A stretch of DNA of 6,945 nt from Treponema sp. (GCA_031278025.1 JAITLF010000148.1:1-6945), one strand, 5' to 3'; numbered from the stretch's first letter, positions 1 through 6,704 are shown. Notes: generated by a model not told the origin, from the letters alone. A program made the numbers and translations.

Positions 1-11
1 AGCCGCAGGGA

Positions 12-597
12 CTAAAAACGTTGGTGGTGATGCAGAAAGTATGATACGGCACACATGGCCATAATTGATGGTGACGGCTGGTTGCCTGGTTCCATTTTAC
101 CATCTTCCCGCCGCCTTGCCTTTTTTATCATACGTTCTGCATCACCACCTGTTTCCTTCTCCGTTTTCACGCAGCCCGCGTACAGGCCAACCGCCGTTTC
201 CGGCGGCGCTCCGGCGGGAACTATCTCTCCGTCAGACGTTTCGTGTGGAGACCGCGTGCCTGTTATGCCCGCACAGGTCAATGCGCATTCGTTGTCATCA
301 TCAACCGTACTGAACGTAACCCCGTTCTGCAAAACAAGAAAGCAGCCGTATCCCGGTTTCGGGTGCAGGCAGGCGTATAACGCCTTTTTTCTGTTCCTTT
401 AACACAAGATTGCTTGAAAACAGGGAAACAACATCTTCTTCTGCATCATAAAAACAGCTGCCGTCAGACAGAACATACCAGCGGAGAGATGGATACTCTT
501 TTTGGATAACCAGTATTTGTGCCTGGAGTGTTTGCATCCTGCGCACGGAGACAGGCGTTGGCGGCAGGTTTACTCTGCGTAATTGCCGTTCCGTCAT
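12..597 (-). pseudogene. Hypothetical small protein, split by a +1 frameshift at an A6 run
   Basis: I do not recognise this family. The first frame opens with ATG at 597 and reads MTERQLRRVNLPP, then a mixed alpha/beta-looking stretch (YPSLRWYVLSDGSCFYDAEE), and as it stands stops at 301. A second frame stays open from just upstream of the A6 run (plus-strand T6 at 385-390) to a TAG at 12-14. It has no ATG at its head and no ribosome binding site; its first usable start is a TTG at 332. Removing one A joins the two as ...KEQKK-ALYACLHPKPGYGCF..., giving one protein of about 195 residues with protein-like codon use throughout. The first-frame tail after the run (GVIRLPAPETG...) would then be out-of-frame sequence. 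I therefore call one frameshifted gene rather than two overlapping ones. The alternatives are a sequencing indel or programmed slippage. The last codons overlap the left arm of the inverted repeat, so the natural C-terminus may be altered. No signal peptide or membrane segment is visible. Confidence 0.5.
23..149. repeat. 24-bp imperfect inverted repeat with 79-bp spacer
   Basis: Positions 23-46 and 126-149 are reverse complements of each other at 23 of 24 bases; the only mismatch is about the ninth base from the inner end of the left arm. The complementarity stops abruptly on both sides. Both arms lie inside the 3' half of the broken minus-strand gene, where one encodes its last residues and the other an internal GGDAERMI segment. 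I see no clear target-site duplication outside the arms. It could be a recombination-site remnant, a tiny MITE-like insertion of 127 bp, or a long-range RNA hairpin. The pairing is seen directly; the function is unknown. Confidence 0.75.
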
Positions 598-696
598 GCG
601 GCGTACACCACGCCAAGGGGCTTGCGGATTAACGCATCGGTGCAGGCGGATTGCACACCGAATACCTTTCGGCGCTCTACCCCGCTTTGTAAGGAG
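594..696 (-). pseudogene. Possible C-terminal fragment of an unknown upstream gene
   Basis: An open minus-strand frame ends with ERRKVFGVQSACTDALIRK, then PLGVVYAA and a TGA at 596-594. That stop overlaps the ATG of the next gene as ATGA, an arrangement typical of translationally coupled genes. No start codon with a ribosome binding site precedes it, and upstream the frame runs into the end of the IS30 remnant, so any real gene would have been truncated there. The family is not recognised and the fragment is short, so it may be chance. Confidence 0.25.
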
Positions 697-1310
697 GAGT
701 TAGATAGCCTGAAACCTTGCGGGGCCGGTTATTGATTTTGCTGCGTTGTTTTCGTGTAAGGGTATCAAAGGGTATTTTTTAGGCAGTACCTGCCATATCG
801 GCCCGCTGGTGTGTTCGTTGAGACCCCGTTCCCAACCAATGGCCCTGTTCAATGCTACCGCCGTCTTGTCCGTGCCGGAAGCAATTTTGTTTTTCCTCCC
901 ATATCCCCCGCACGGGACATCTCTTCAACGATTTTTGGGTGTTCATTGATGGGGACACGGCCAAGTATCTGGCAACAACGGTCTTATACCTCCTTCCGTT
1001 TGCGCGGTTTTGCCTGTTTTTCCCGCTGTTCGGGGCAGAGCGCCTCAAGCCGGCCTGAAATCCGGCCCGCAGGCAGGTCTTGTTTGAACAAACGCATAAT
1101 TTCCCCGGTGGACGCAAGGCCGTCCAACCTGGGGCCTGGCTGTTATCCAACCGCCTTCGTGCGCGCCTATTGAGCCGCGTTGCCGGTATACACGCCGCCT
1201 GACCCGTTGCGATTCAGCTTGAATGTTTGCCGGGTATCACCGGCATAAAGCATTTGGGCAGCCCCATGCCCTTTTATTCTATCGTGGTTACGATGCTGTT
1301 TTTATGCCCT
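677..1310 (-). pseudogene. Decayed IS30-family transposase remnant
   Basis: Translating the minus strand piecewise recovers the order of an IS30 transposase. From 5' to 3' these are: a start region (TTIE then, after a shift, DRIKGHGAAQMLYAGDTRQ); the end of the helix-turn-helix region with LNRNGSGGVYTGNAAQ (compare RE-x-RN...Y); PAGRISGRL (compare SPEQIAGRL); GRVPINEHPKIVEE and RAGD (compare RVSI...RP.IVE, GDWEGDT); WERGLNEHTSG near 834-803 (compare W.RG.NENTNG, carrying the catalytic Glu); and, after a further frameshift, INNRPRKVSGYLTP at 736-691, the typical C-terminal LNNRPRK.LGYRTP motif. In-frame stops occur at several points. The first catalytic Asp motif is corrupted and the block with the second Asp is missing. 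The remnant spans about 630 bp, against roughly 1 kb for a full gene. It must be inactive. Family assignment rests on motif order, which is hard to explain by chance. Terminal inverted repeats were not identified and both ends are approximate. Confidence 0.82.
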
Positions 1311-1350
1311 GTTGTTTTCGCACTTCAAAAAATTCGGCCACAGGAATATC

Positions 1351-1379
1351 TGGACTTTAACGGGATAGAGACGTATAAT
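1351..1379 (+). promoter_or_regulatory. Probable sigma-70 promoter of the metalloprotease gene
   Basis: A perfect TATAAT lies at 1374-1379, with TGGACT (4 of 6 to TTGACA) at 1351-1356 and a 17-bp spacer. Transcription would begin near 1386, directly at the ATG at 1387. The mRNA would therefore be leaderless from that ATG, or translation starts at the in-frame TTG at 1414, which has a GGGGCAGG stretch ending 6 nt upstream. The site lies just outside the IS30 remnant. Confidence 0.6.
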
Positions 1380-1386
1380 AAAATAT

Positions 1387-2799
1387 ATGTTGATATTACG
1401 GGGCAGGCTAAAGTTGCTGGCCAGATCGGTTTTCTTTTTCTTGTTAATAGGGTCCCTGGTTTCCTGCGACGCGGCGCTTCTTGCAAAGTCTCAAACTACA
1501 GAGCAAAACCCCGGTGTATACAATCCGGACTATGAAGGCCGGGGAACCAAGACATTTTACACCATGAATACGCAAACTATGAAGGTCTACTCCGTTACGG
1601 CGGTTCACCTTGCGGAAAATGAATACTGTACCGTTTATGGGGAACCGGGCGCCGGTATATCCCTTGATACAGCCGAAAGTATTGCGGATGAGTTTAAGAA
1701 GAACATTCATCCGCATATAACGGAGGCTTTTGGAGATTTTCGGGAATATCTGGGGGACAAAGATTTCGGACAGTACGACAAACTCACCCTGTTCCTCCTG
1801 GATATCAGGGATGGGTATGATTCTATAACAAATCCTTCGTATGTCGCGGGGTATTTTCACCCGTGGGATATGTACCGCCGGAGCCAGAGAGCTTCTTCCA
1901 ACGAAGCGGCCCTTCTCTACCTGGACGTTAATCCCGGCAAGATTGACACGGATTTTTTTAGCGCCATTGCCCATGAATTTCAGCATTTAATCAATTATTC
2001 TATCCGTATGAATCAGCAGGGCGGCGACGGGAATATAAATGTCAAACCTCAGGATACCTGGGTGGATGAAGGATTGGCGTCAGCAGCGGAATATCTCTAC
2101 AGCAGACGGCATGTCGAAAAAAAGATTGATTATTTTAACGCTGATGCGGAGAGGAGCTTTTCCAGAGGGGATACTTTTTTTGTCTGGCAAAGCATGTTTG
2201 AAGATTATTGCACGGTTTACCTGTTCTTCCAATGGCTCAGGATTCAAGCAGGCGGCGATCCGGCGATCTACAAGGATATCATTAACTCGAAATATTTGGA
2301 CTACCGGACGGTAACCAGCGCCGCGGCAAAATATATAGATGGCCAGTTTGAGGACTGGGAGACGTTACTGGAGTATTGGCTTCTGGCAAACTACGTCAAC
2401 GCCCTGGAAGGGCATTTAGGATACAATAACGAGATTTCCACCGAAATTCTGGCTTCCCACGCCATCGGTCTCTCCCTGGCCCCCGGTGAAGGGGTATTTA
2501 GTTACCTGGACGGTACGGGTTTTACCCCCAAACTCCAGTCGGGAGCCATCCGGTATCTTGGGGTAACCCAGGCGGGCGAACTTATCGGCTCGCAGGAAGG
2601 CGTTTTCCCCTCCGGACCGAAAGGCCGAATCCTCACCTTTAACGCCAATAAAAAAAACGGCGCTTCTAGTGAATACGGGTATCTGACCGGCAAGCCGGAG
2701 CCTTCCCATCTGCGGGCAATTGACGGCGCGCCGCGGAAAGCTCTGCCTGCCCAGGGTCCCAGGCCCATTGATATTCCTCCGGCTTTTTTTCTGGAATAG
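1387..2799 (+). CDS. M30 (hyicolysin)-like zinc metalloprotease lipoprotein
   Basis: This is probably an exported, lipid-anchored metalloprotease; its substrate is unknown. Residues 1-26 form a basic n-region (R5, R7, K9, R13) and a hydrophobic core, then a lipobox LVSC with Cys27 as the lipidated residue, so it should sit on the periplasmic or outer-surface side of a membrane. The zinc motif is AHEFQHLINY with H196, E197 and H200. The downstream TWVDEGLASAAEY offers E228 as a likely third zinc ligand. HEFQH followed about 28 residues later by a (D/N)EGLA helix is the arrangement in peptidase family M30 and related gluzincin-like proteins. The rest (about 240-470) looks globular, with no further membrane segment, and ends in a Pro-rich tail. 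The ATG at 1387 lies almost on the predicted transcription start. The in-frame TTG at 1414 (461 aa) keeps a complete lipoprotein signal and has a better-placed GG-rich site, so it is a real alternative. No frameshift is seen. Its promoter is separate and it ends 110 bp before smc. Metalloprotease call: good; exact family: moderate. Confidence 0.8.
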   Translation: MLILRGRLKLLARSVFFFLLIGSLVSCDAALLAKSQTTEQNPGVYNPDYEGRGTKTFYTMNTQTMKVYSVTAVHLAENEYCTVYGEPGAGISLDTAESIADEFKKNIHPHITEAFGDFREYLGDKDFGQYDKLTLFLLDIRDGYDSITNPSYVAGYFHPWDMYRRSQRASSNEAALLYLDVNPGKIDTDFFSAIAHEFQHLINYSIRMNQQGGDGNINVKPQDTWVDEGLASAAEYLYSRRHVEKKIDYFNADAERSFSRGDTFFVWQSMFEDYCTVYLFFQWLRIQAGGDPAIYKDIINSKYLDYRTVTSAAAKYIDGQFEDWETLLEYWLLANYVNALEGHLGYNNEISTEILASHAIGLSLAPGEGVFSYLDGTGFTPKLQSGAIRYLGVTQAGELIGSQEGVFPSGPKGRILTFNANKKNGASSEYGYLTGKPEPSHLRAIDGAPRKALPAQGPRPIDIPPAFFLE

Positions 2800-2837
2800 T
2801 TGAGGACGATCGCGGGATTGCCCCACAAGCTCCTCAA
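2800..2837 (+). terminator. Weak stem-loop after the metalloprotease gene
   Basis: TTGAGGA (2800-2806) pairs with TCCTCAA (2831-2837), and one A-T and one G-T pair extend it outward into the stop codon. The loop is long (24 nt). The first T-rich stretch (TTTCTTTTTG, 2848-2857) comes about 10 nt later, so this is not a textbook intrinsic terminator. It may be a weak terminator or 3'-end stabiliser, or chance. Confidence 0.25.
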
Positions 2838-2871
2838 TTAAGGCCGGTTTCTTTTTGTCCTATATTTCGGC

Positions 2872-2877
2872 TATGAT
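2872..2877 (+). promoter_or_regulatory. Possible -10 element (TATGAT) for smc
   Basis: TATGAT lies 32 bp upstream of the smc start, in the only intergenic space before it. The region where a -35 would fall (around 2849-2855) is pyrimidine-rich and matches TTGACA poorly. A promoter is expected somewhere here if the preceding stem-loop terminates, but this site is only a candidate. Confidence 0.25.
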
Positions 2878-2899
2878 ACAAAGAATTGAGTCTTTAAGC

Positions 2900-2903
2900 G
2901 GAG
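2900..2903 (+). promoter_or_regulatory. Ribosome binding site fixing the TTG start of smc
   Basis: GGAG is followed by a 6-nt gap to the TTG at 2910. The resulting N-terminus (M)FLKNLEILGFKSFAD matches the conserved SMC beginning (M-[YF]-L-K-x-[LI]-E-[IL]-x-G-F-K-S-F-A). No ATG or GTG is as well placed, so TTG is the start. Confidence 0.8.
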
Positions 2904-2909
2904 TATACG

Positions 2910-5900
2910 TTGTTCCTTAAAAATCTTGAAATTCTTGGCTTTAAGTCTTTTGCTGACCGTACTCGCGTGGAATTCGCCGATGGGATCACCGCCCTATTGG
3001 GACCCAACGGTTGCGGCAAGTCCAACGTGGTGGACGCCATCAAGTGGGTGTTGGGCGAGCAGGCATCCCGGTCCATGCGGGCCGAAAAAATGGAAGACGT
3101 CATCTTTAACGGGACCGAAAATCGTAAACCCCTGAATGTTGCGGAAGTTACCCTGACCCTGGCCAACGAATCCGGCCTCCTGCCTATGGACGTGCCGGAG
3201 ATACAAATTAAACGGCGGCTCTTCCGGTCCGGGGAGAGCGAATACTTCATCAATTCCACCGCAGTCAAACTCAAAGACATTCGGGAACTCTTCTGGGACA
3301 CGGGAGTGGGGAAAGCGGCTTACTCGGTGATGGAACAGGGGAAAATCGATCAGATTTTGTCGTCCAAGCCCGATGAGCGGCGCTACCTTTTTGAGGAGGC
3401 TGCGGGAATCACCCGGTTCAAGGTTAAAAGCGCCGAGGCAGAGCGGAAGCTCCTTAAAACCGAGGAAAACATGCGCCAGGTGGAGGGCATACTCGGAGAA
3501 GTCAAGCGGTCCTACGACACGCTCAATGTTCAGGCGAATAAGACCCTTCAATACCGCAGCCTGCAGGACGAGATTTTTCACTTTGAATTGGACATACAGC
3601 TCCTGCGCCTCAAGCAGTTCAAGTACGATTTAGGCGAGCGGGCCGAAGAACTCCGTAAGCGGACTGTAGAACGGAATGCCATTAAGTCGGAGGTGGACGC
3701 CATCAATAAATCCCTGGAAGAGAATATGGATGTGGTCAATTCGATGGAAGAGAAGCTCATCGAATACCAGAAGAACATCTACGGCCTTGCGGTAGAAAAA
3801 AACGCACGGGAGAAAGAAGCGAAGAGTCTGGTGGAACAGCGGATCCAGACTAAGGCGGCAATACAGCAAAACGAAGGCCGGGAACGGGTGGTCTCCGTTA
3901 AAATAGGGGAACTAACCGAGGATGCCGAGGAACAGGACGAGGTGGTTCGGGACCTTCAAAAGAAGGCCCACGATATCGAAGACAATATCCGCTCGTTTGA
4001 GGAAAACATACATCTGGCCGCTTCCCGTATTGACGAAAACAAGGCGGGCATCCGTAAGGCCGAGGAAGAGATACGGAATTTGGAGAAGGAACGGGCGGGA
4101 CATGAAAAAAACCTTGAGGCCATCACCGACGACATTGTGGCGGCCCTGGACGCGGGCCTGCGGGAAGCGGGATACTCCGCGTCCGATCGCCGGAACGCCG
4201 AAGCTGACATGAACAACACCCTGGGCCTGCTCCATACCCTGCTTGCAGGCCGGGAGGCCCTGCTCCGGGACCTAACCGCCGCGGCGGAGCGCTCCGTTTC
4301 CGGCGGGCCCATCCCTTCGGGCCAGGAACTGGAGCGCATAGCACGGGGCCTTGCCGGGGCTTTGGCGGAAGCCTCGGCCCAGGTAGACAACGCCCGCGCC
4401 CTGTTTACCGCCTACCGCAAGAGCACCCCCAGCTTTCTGGACGACTTTCTTGCCCCGGAGGGCATCATCACCAAGAAGCGGAACCTGGACGCCGGTATCC
4501 GGGTCGCCAAAGAAGGGGTTATCCGGCGGCAGGAACGTATCGCCGCCCTGCGGCACGACACGGAAGAACTCAACCGCAGGATCTCCGAATACCGGGGAAC
4601 CCTGGAAGAACTCCGGGTAACCAGGACCCGGCTCGTTACCCAGGCACAGGCCGCCGAAGAAAAGGCAAAGCTCATCAGGAGGGACCTCGCGGGGCAGGAG
4701 TCTCTCCTCAAAACCATACAGGACGAGCTTTTCCTGGGCCGCAAGCACTTTGCGGAGATTGAGGACCGTATCGCGGATACCGAATCGGAGCTTGTCGCAA
4801 TAGAACAGAAGGGGATGCGGCTTACCGCAGAATTGGAAAAACTTGAAAAAGACATAGCCCGGCGGAACGGCGATGTTGCGGGGAAACAGGAAACCATCAA
4901 GAAGCGCATGGTCGATTTGGTCAAGGTGCAGGAAAAGCTGGAAAAAACCCACCTAGAGATGGTGCAGTCCGAAACTGAAATCAAGAATATCCAGGACAAC
5001 TTTAGGGAAAGCCATTCGCGGGACCTTTTGGAATTTGAAGAACGCATATTTACCATCACTACCCCGGCGGCGGAACTGCGGGAAAAACTCGCCCAGGCCA
5101 AAATTAGGCGCAAAGAACTGGGGGCGGTGAACCTTATGGCGCCAGAAGAATTTGCCGAAACCAAAGAGCGGTACGACTTTCTTTCCGGGCAGCTTGCGGA
5201 CCTGGCCAAGGCGCGGGACGACCTTGAAAACATCGCCAAAGAAATCCGGGCGGAATCCAAGGAACTCTTCACTGCCACGTATAACAAAATAAAGAAAAAT
5301 TTTCACAATTTGTTCCGCCGCCTTTTTGGGGGAGGCCAGGCGAAACTCCAGCTTCAGGATCAATTTCACGTTTTGGAATCCGGCATAGAGATATACGCCC
5401 AGCCGCCGGGGAAGCGGCTGGAAAACATCAACCTTCTTTCGGGCGGCGAAAAATCCATGACCGCTGTGGCCCTGCTCTTCGCCACCTACATGGTTAAACC
5501 CTCCCCCTTCTGCCTTCTGGACGAGATAGACGCAGCCCTGGACGAGCAGAACGTCAGCCGCTTTGTCCAGCTTCTGCGGGAATTCAACCGCATGAGCCAG
5601 TTCATCGTCATCACCCACAACAAGAAAACGGTTACCGGTGCCGGAACGCTCCTGGGCGTAACGATGGAGCAATCGGGGGTAACCAAAGTTATCTCCGTGC
5701 GGCTGGAGAACGAAACCGCTCCCCCTGAACCCATAGGCGCGGAAGATTCCTACCAGGAGGAAGAGGTCGAATACGAGGAAGGCCAGGAACTGCCCTCCGG
5801 CATAAACGATCCCGCCCTGGTAAGCGAGGATGCGCTTAGACCCATACGCAGCGGGATAAAGCCCGCCGCAACGGACGTTCCCGAGACTGCCGCCCCTGCC

Positions 5901-5912
5901 GCCGGTGCATGA
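2910..5912 (+). CDS. smc: Chromosome segregation protein SMC, short, canonical hinge not recognisable
   Basis: This is an ATPase of the bacterial condensin, which with ScpA and ScpB organises and helps segregate the chromosome. N-terminal head (about 1-170): Walker A GPNGCGKSN at 31-39 (K37), Q-loop region MEQGKIDQ with Q143, and the conserved FEEAAGI at 161-167. A charged coiled coil follows (about 170-405). Residues about 405-520 are Ala/Leu/Arg-rich, include SGGPIPSG and end near FLDDFLAPEGIITKKR; I cannot match them to an SMC hinge, nor is there a CXXC zinc hook. A second coiled coil (about 520-790) contains the usual LGAVNLMAPEEF joint segment. C-terminal head: signature NLLSGGEKS (LSGGE 843-847), Walker B CLLDE (D871, E872), D-loop AALD (875-878) and ITHNK with H903. 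Residues 935-1000 are an acidic, then Pro/Ala-rich tail. At 1000 residues it is shorter than the usual 1150-1200. Head motifs place it firmly in SMC, not RecN or Rad50. ScpA and ScpB are not encoded here. Confidence 0.96.
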   Translation: MFLKNLEILGFKSFADRTRVEFADGITALLGPNGCGKSNVVDAIKWVLGEQASRSMRAEKMEDVIFNGTENRKPLNVAEVTLTLANESGLLPMDVPEIQIKRRLFRSGESEYFINSTAVKLKDIRELFWDTGVGKAAYSVMEQGKIDQILSSKPDERRYLFEEAAGITRFKVKSAEAERKLLKTEENMRQVEGILGEVKRSYDTLNVQANKTLQYRSLQDEIFHFELDIQLLRLKQFKYDLGERAEELRKRTVERNAIKSEVDAINKSLEENMDVVNSMEEKLIEYQKNIYGLAVEKNAREKEAKSLVEQRIQTKAAIQQNEGRERVVSVKIGELTEDAEEQDEVVRDLQKKAHDIEDNIRSFEENIHLAASRIDENKAGIRKAEEEIRNLEKERAGHEKNLEAITDDIVAALDAGLREAGYSASDRRNAEADMNNTLGLLHTLLAGREALLRDLTAAAERSVSGGPIPSGQELERIARGLAGALAEASAQVDNARALFTAYRKSTPSFLDDFLAPEGIITKKRNLDAGIRVAKEGVIRRQERIAALRHDTEELNRRISEYRGTLEELRVTRTRLVTQAQAAEEKAKLIRRDLAGQESLLKTIQDELFLGRKHFAEIEDRIADTESELVAIEQKGMRLTAELEKLEKDIARRNGDVAGKQETIKKRMVDLVKVQEKLEKTHLEMVQSETEIKNIQDNFRESHSRDLLEFEERIFTITTPAAELREKLAQAKIRRKELGAVNLMAPEEFAETKERYDFLSGQLADLAKARDDLENIAKEIRAESKELFTATYNKIKKNFHNLFRRLFGGGQAKLQLQDQFHVLESGIEIYAQPPGKRLENINLLSGGEKSMTAVALLFATYMVKPSPFCLLDEIDAALDEQNVSRFVQLLREFNRMSQFIVITHNKKTVTGAGTLLGVTMEQSGVTKVISVRLENETAPPEPIGAEDSYQEEEVEYEEGQELPSGINDPALVSEDALRPIRSGIKPAATDVPETAAPAAGA

Positions 5913-5917
5913 GACAT

Positions 5918-5922
5918 AAGGA
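5918..5922 (+). promoter_or_regulatory. Ribosome binding site choosing the ATG at 5931
   Basis: AAGGA ends 8 nt before the ATG at 5931. The earlier in-frame ATG at 5922 overlaps this site and has no other Shine-Dalgarno sequence upstream, so the downstream ATG is the better start. Confidence 0.6.
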
Positions 5923-5930
5923 TGCCGCGT

Positions 5931-6572
5931 ATGAAAACCGTTTTCCTGGCATTGTTTGCCTTTGACACGATCTTTCATCTTGTTTCCATAGCCGCCCGGT
6001 GGAAATGGCCCCGATCCCTTTCAAAAGCGCTGCTCGTACCCCTTCTCCTGGGCTGTTATGTGATTGGCGCGGAGTATTTTCTGGTCTCCGTACTCCTTGC
6101 GGCAGTCTTTGGCTGGCTGGGGGACATCTTTCTTATCCCGTCCGACAAATTCACGCTTTTCATTGCCGGGCTTGTAAGTTTTCTTGTGGGACACCTCTGC
6201 TACATCCGCTCGCTGTTGTATTTTACCGGAACCGTCAACCCCGCAGCCCTGATCGCCGCCGTCATTGTCGCAATCCCCCTGGGCTTCATCATCTTTCGCC
6301 TTATCCGCCCCCAAAAGCCCGTGGTATTCCCCCTGGTCCTTTACGGCGGCGTGCTGATAGGCATGGTGATCGCCGCGTTCTGCCTTATGCTTTCACGGCG
6401 GGACTCTCTGGGGGCGGTGGTTTTTTGGGGAGGCCTTTGTTTTCTGGTTTCGGATACCCTCCTGGGATACGGGCGGTTCAGGGAAGGGGCGCAGATCAAC
6501 AACGCGGCGGTGATGATTACCTATATAAGCGCCCAAGCCTGCCTGCTACTGGCCCTGGCACAGATAAATTGA
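5931..6572 (+). CDS. YhhN/TMEM86-family membrane protein (putative lysoplasmalogenase)
   Basis: A 213-residue, very hydrophobic protein with about eight predicted membrane helices (roughly 2-22, 30-46, 48-67, 73-92, 103-122, 130-150, 158-178, 190-210), so it acts in the cytoplasmic membrane. Family-like landmarks are SKALLVPLLL in helix 2, FGWLGDIFLI with D65, FIAGLVSFLVGHLCYI with H88, CFLVSDTLLG with S174 and D175, and ITYISAQACLLLAL at the C-terminus. These match the conserved pattern of the YhhN/TMEM86 family, whose characterised animal members hydrolyse the vinyl-ether bond of lysoplasmalogens. For bacterial members that activity is shown in only a few cases, so the substrate here is inferred. 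The start at 5931 is preferred because of its ribosome binding site; ATG 5922 would add three residues. It follows smc by 18 nt on the same strand and is probably co-transcribed. No sign of frame damage. Confidence 0.85.
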   Translation: MKTVFLALFAFDTIFHLVSIAARWKWPRSLSKALLVPLLLGCYVIGAEYFLVSVLLAAVFGWLGDIFLIPSDKFTLFIAGLVSFLVGHLCYIRSLLYFTGTVNPAALIAAVIVAIPLGFIIFRLIRPQKPVVFPLVLYGGVLIGMVIAAFCLMLSRRDSLGAVVFWGGLCFLVSDTLLGYGRFREGAQINNAAVMITYISAQACLLLALAQIN

Positions 6573-6577
6573 AGGAG

Positions 6578-6592
6578 GGGGCGCGCCGCCCC
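6578..6592 (+). terminator. GC-only hairpin after the smc / YhhN-like pair
   Basis: GGGGCG (6578-6583), a 3-nt CGC loop and CGCCCC (6587-6592) form a perfect 6-bp GC stem five bases after the TGA. No T-run follows, so it is not a classical intrinsic terminator. It may be a U-less terminator or a 3'-end protecting structure. Position and compactness support a role; the missing U-tract lowers confidence. Confidence 0.4.
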
Positions 6593-6670
6593 GCACCCGC
6601 AGGCCGGTCCCCGCACGCCGCAGGGCTCCGCAGCAGAGAAAACCGCAATCAAAGTGCGCAGGTCCAGGGA

Positions 6671-6698
6671 TTCAAAGTATCAAAAACAATGCTAAAAT
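6671..6698 (+). promoter_or_regulatory. Candidate extended -10 promoter ahead of the transposase
   Basis: TGCTAAAAT (6690-6698) is an extended -10 (TGn plus TAAAAT), with TTCAAA (4 of 6) at 6671-6676 and a 16-bp spacer. Predicted initiation falls at about 6705, the ATG itself, which would make the transcript leaderless or place the real start further downstream. The AGGAG at 6699-6703 is only one base from that ATG. Confidence 0.35.
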
Positions 6699-6704
6699 AG
6701 GAGT

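Noticed and set aside
55..402. Plus-strand open frame of 115 codons
   Set aside because: It runs antisense to the minus-strand gene and its translation is Ser/Pro/Phe-rich with no ribosome binding site. The minus-strand reading has better codon structure.
779..1150. Minus-strand open frame of 123 codons as an intact gene
   Set aside because: It only catches the WERGLNE part out of frame. The IS30 motifs lie in the two neighbouring frames, so it is not a gene.
811..1173. Plus-strand open frame of 120 codons
   Set aside because: It is antisense to the IS30 remnant, whose motifs explain this stretch. It has no ribosome binding site and a composition typical of a shadow frame.
1227..1535. Plus-strand open frame of 102 codons before the protease gene
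   Set aside because: It overlaps the protease signal-peptide region in another frame, crosses the promoter and the IS30 end, and has no supporting start signal.
4122..4469. Rad50-like zinc hook in the middle of the SMC-like protein
   Set aside because: There is no CXXC in the segment, and the head motifs and N-terminus are those of SMC, so Rad50 was dismissed.
4953..5978. Long antisense open frame of 341 codons opposite smc
   Set aside because: Its Phe/Gly-rich translation is the usual shadow of a GC-biased coding strand; the sense frame has complete SMC head motifs.
5999..6700. Plus-strand 233-codon frame overlapping the YhhN-like gene
   Set aside because: It is Pro/Arg-rich and frame-shifted relative to a membrane protein with family motifs and a ribosome binding site, so it is a shadow frame.
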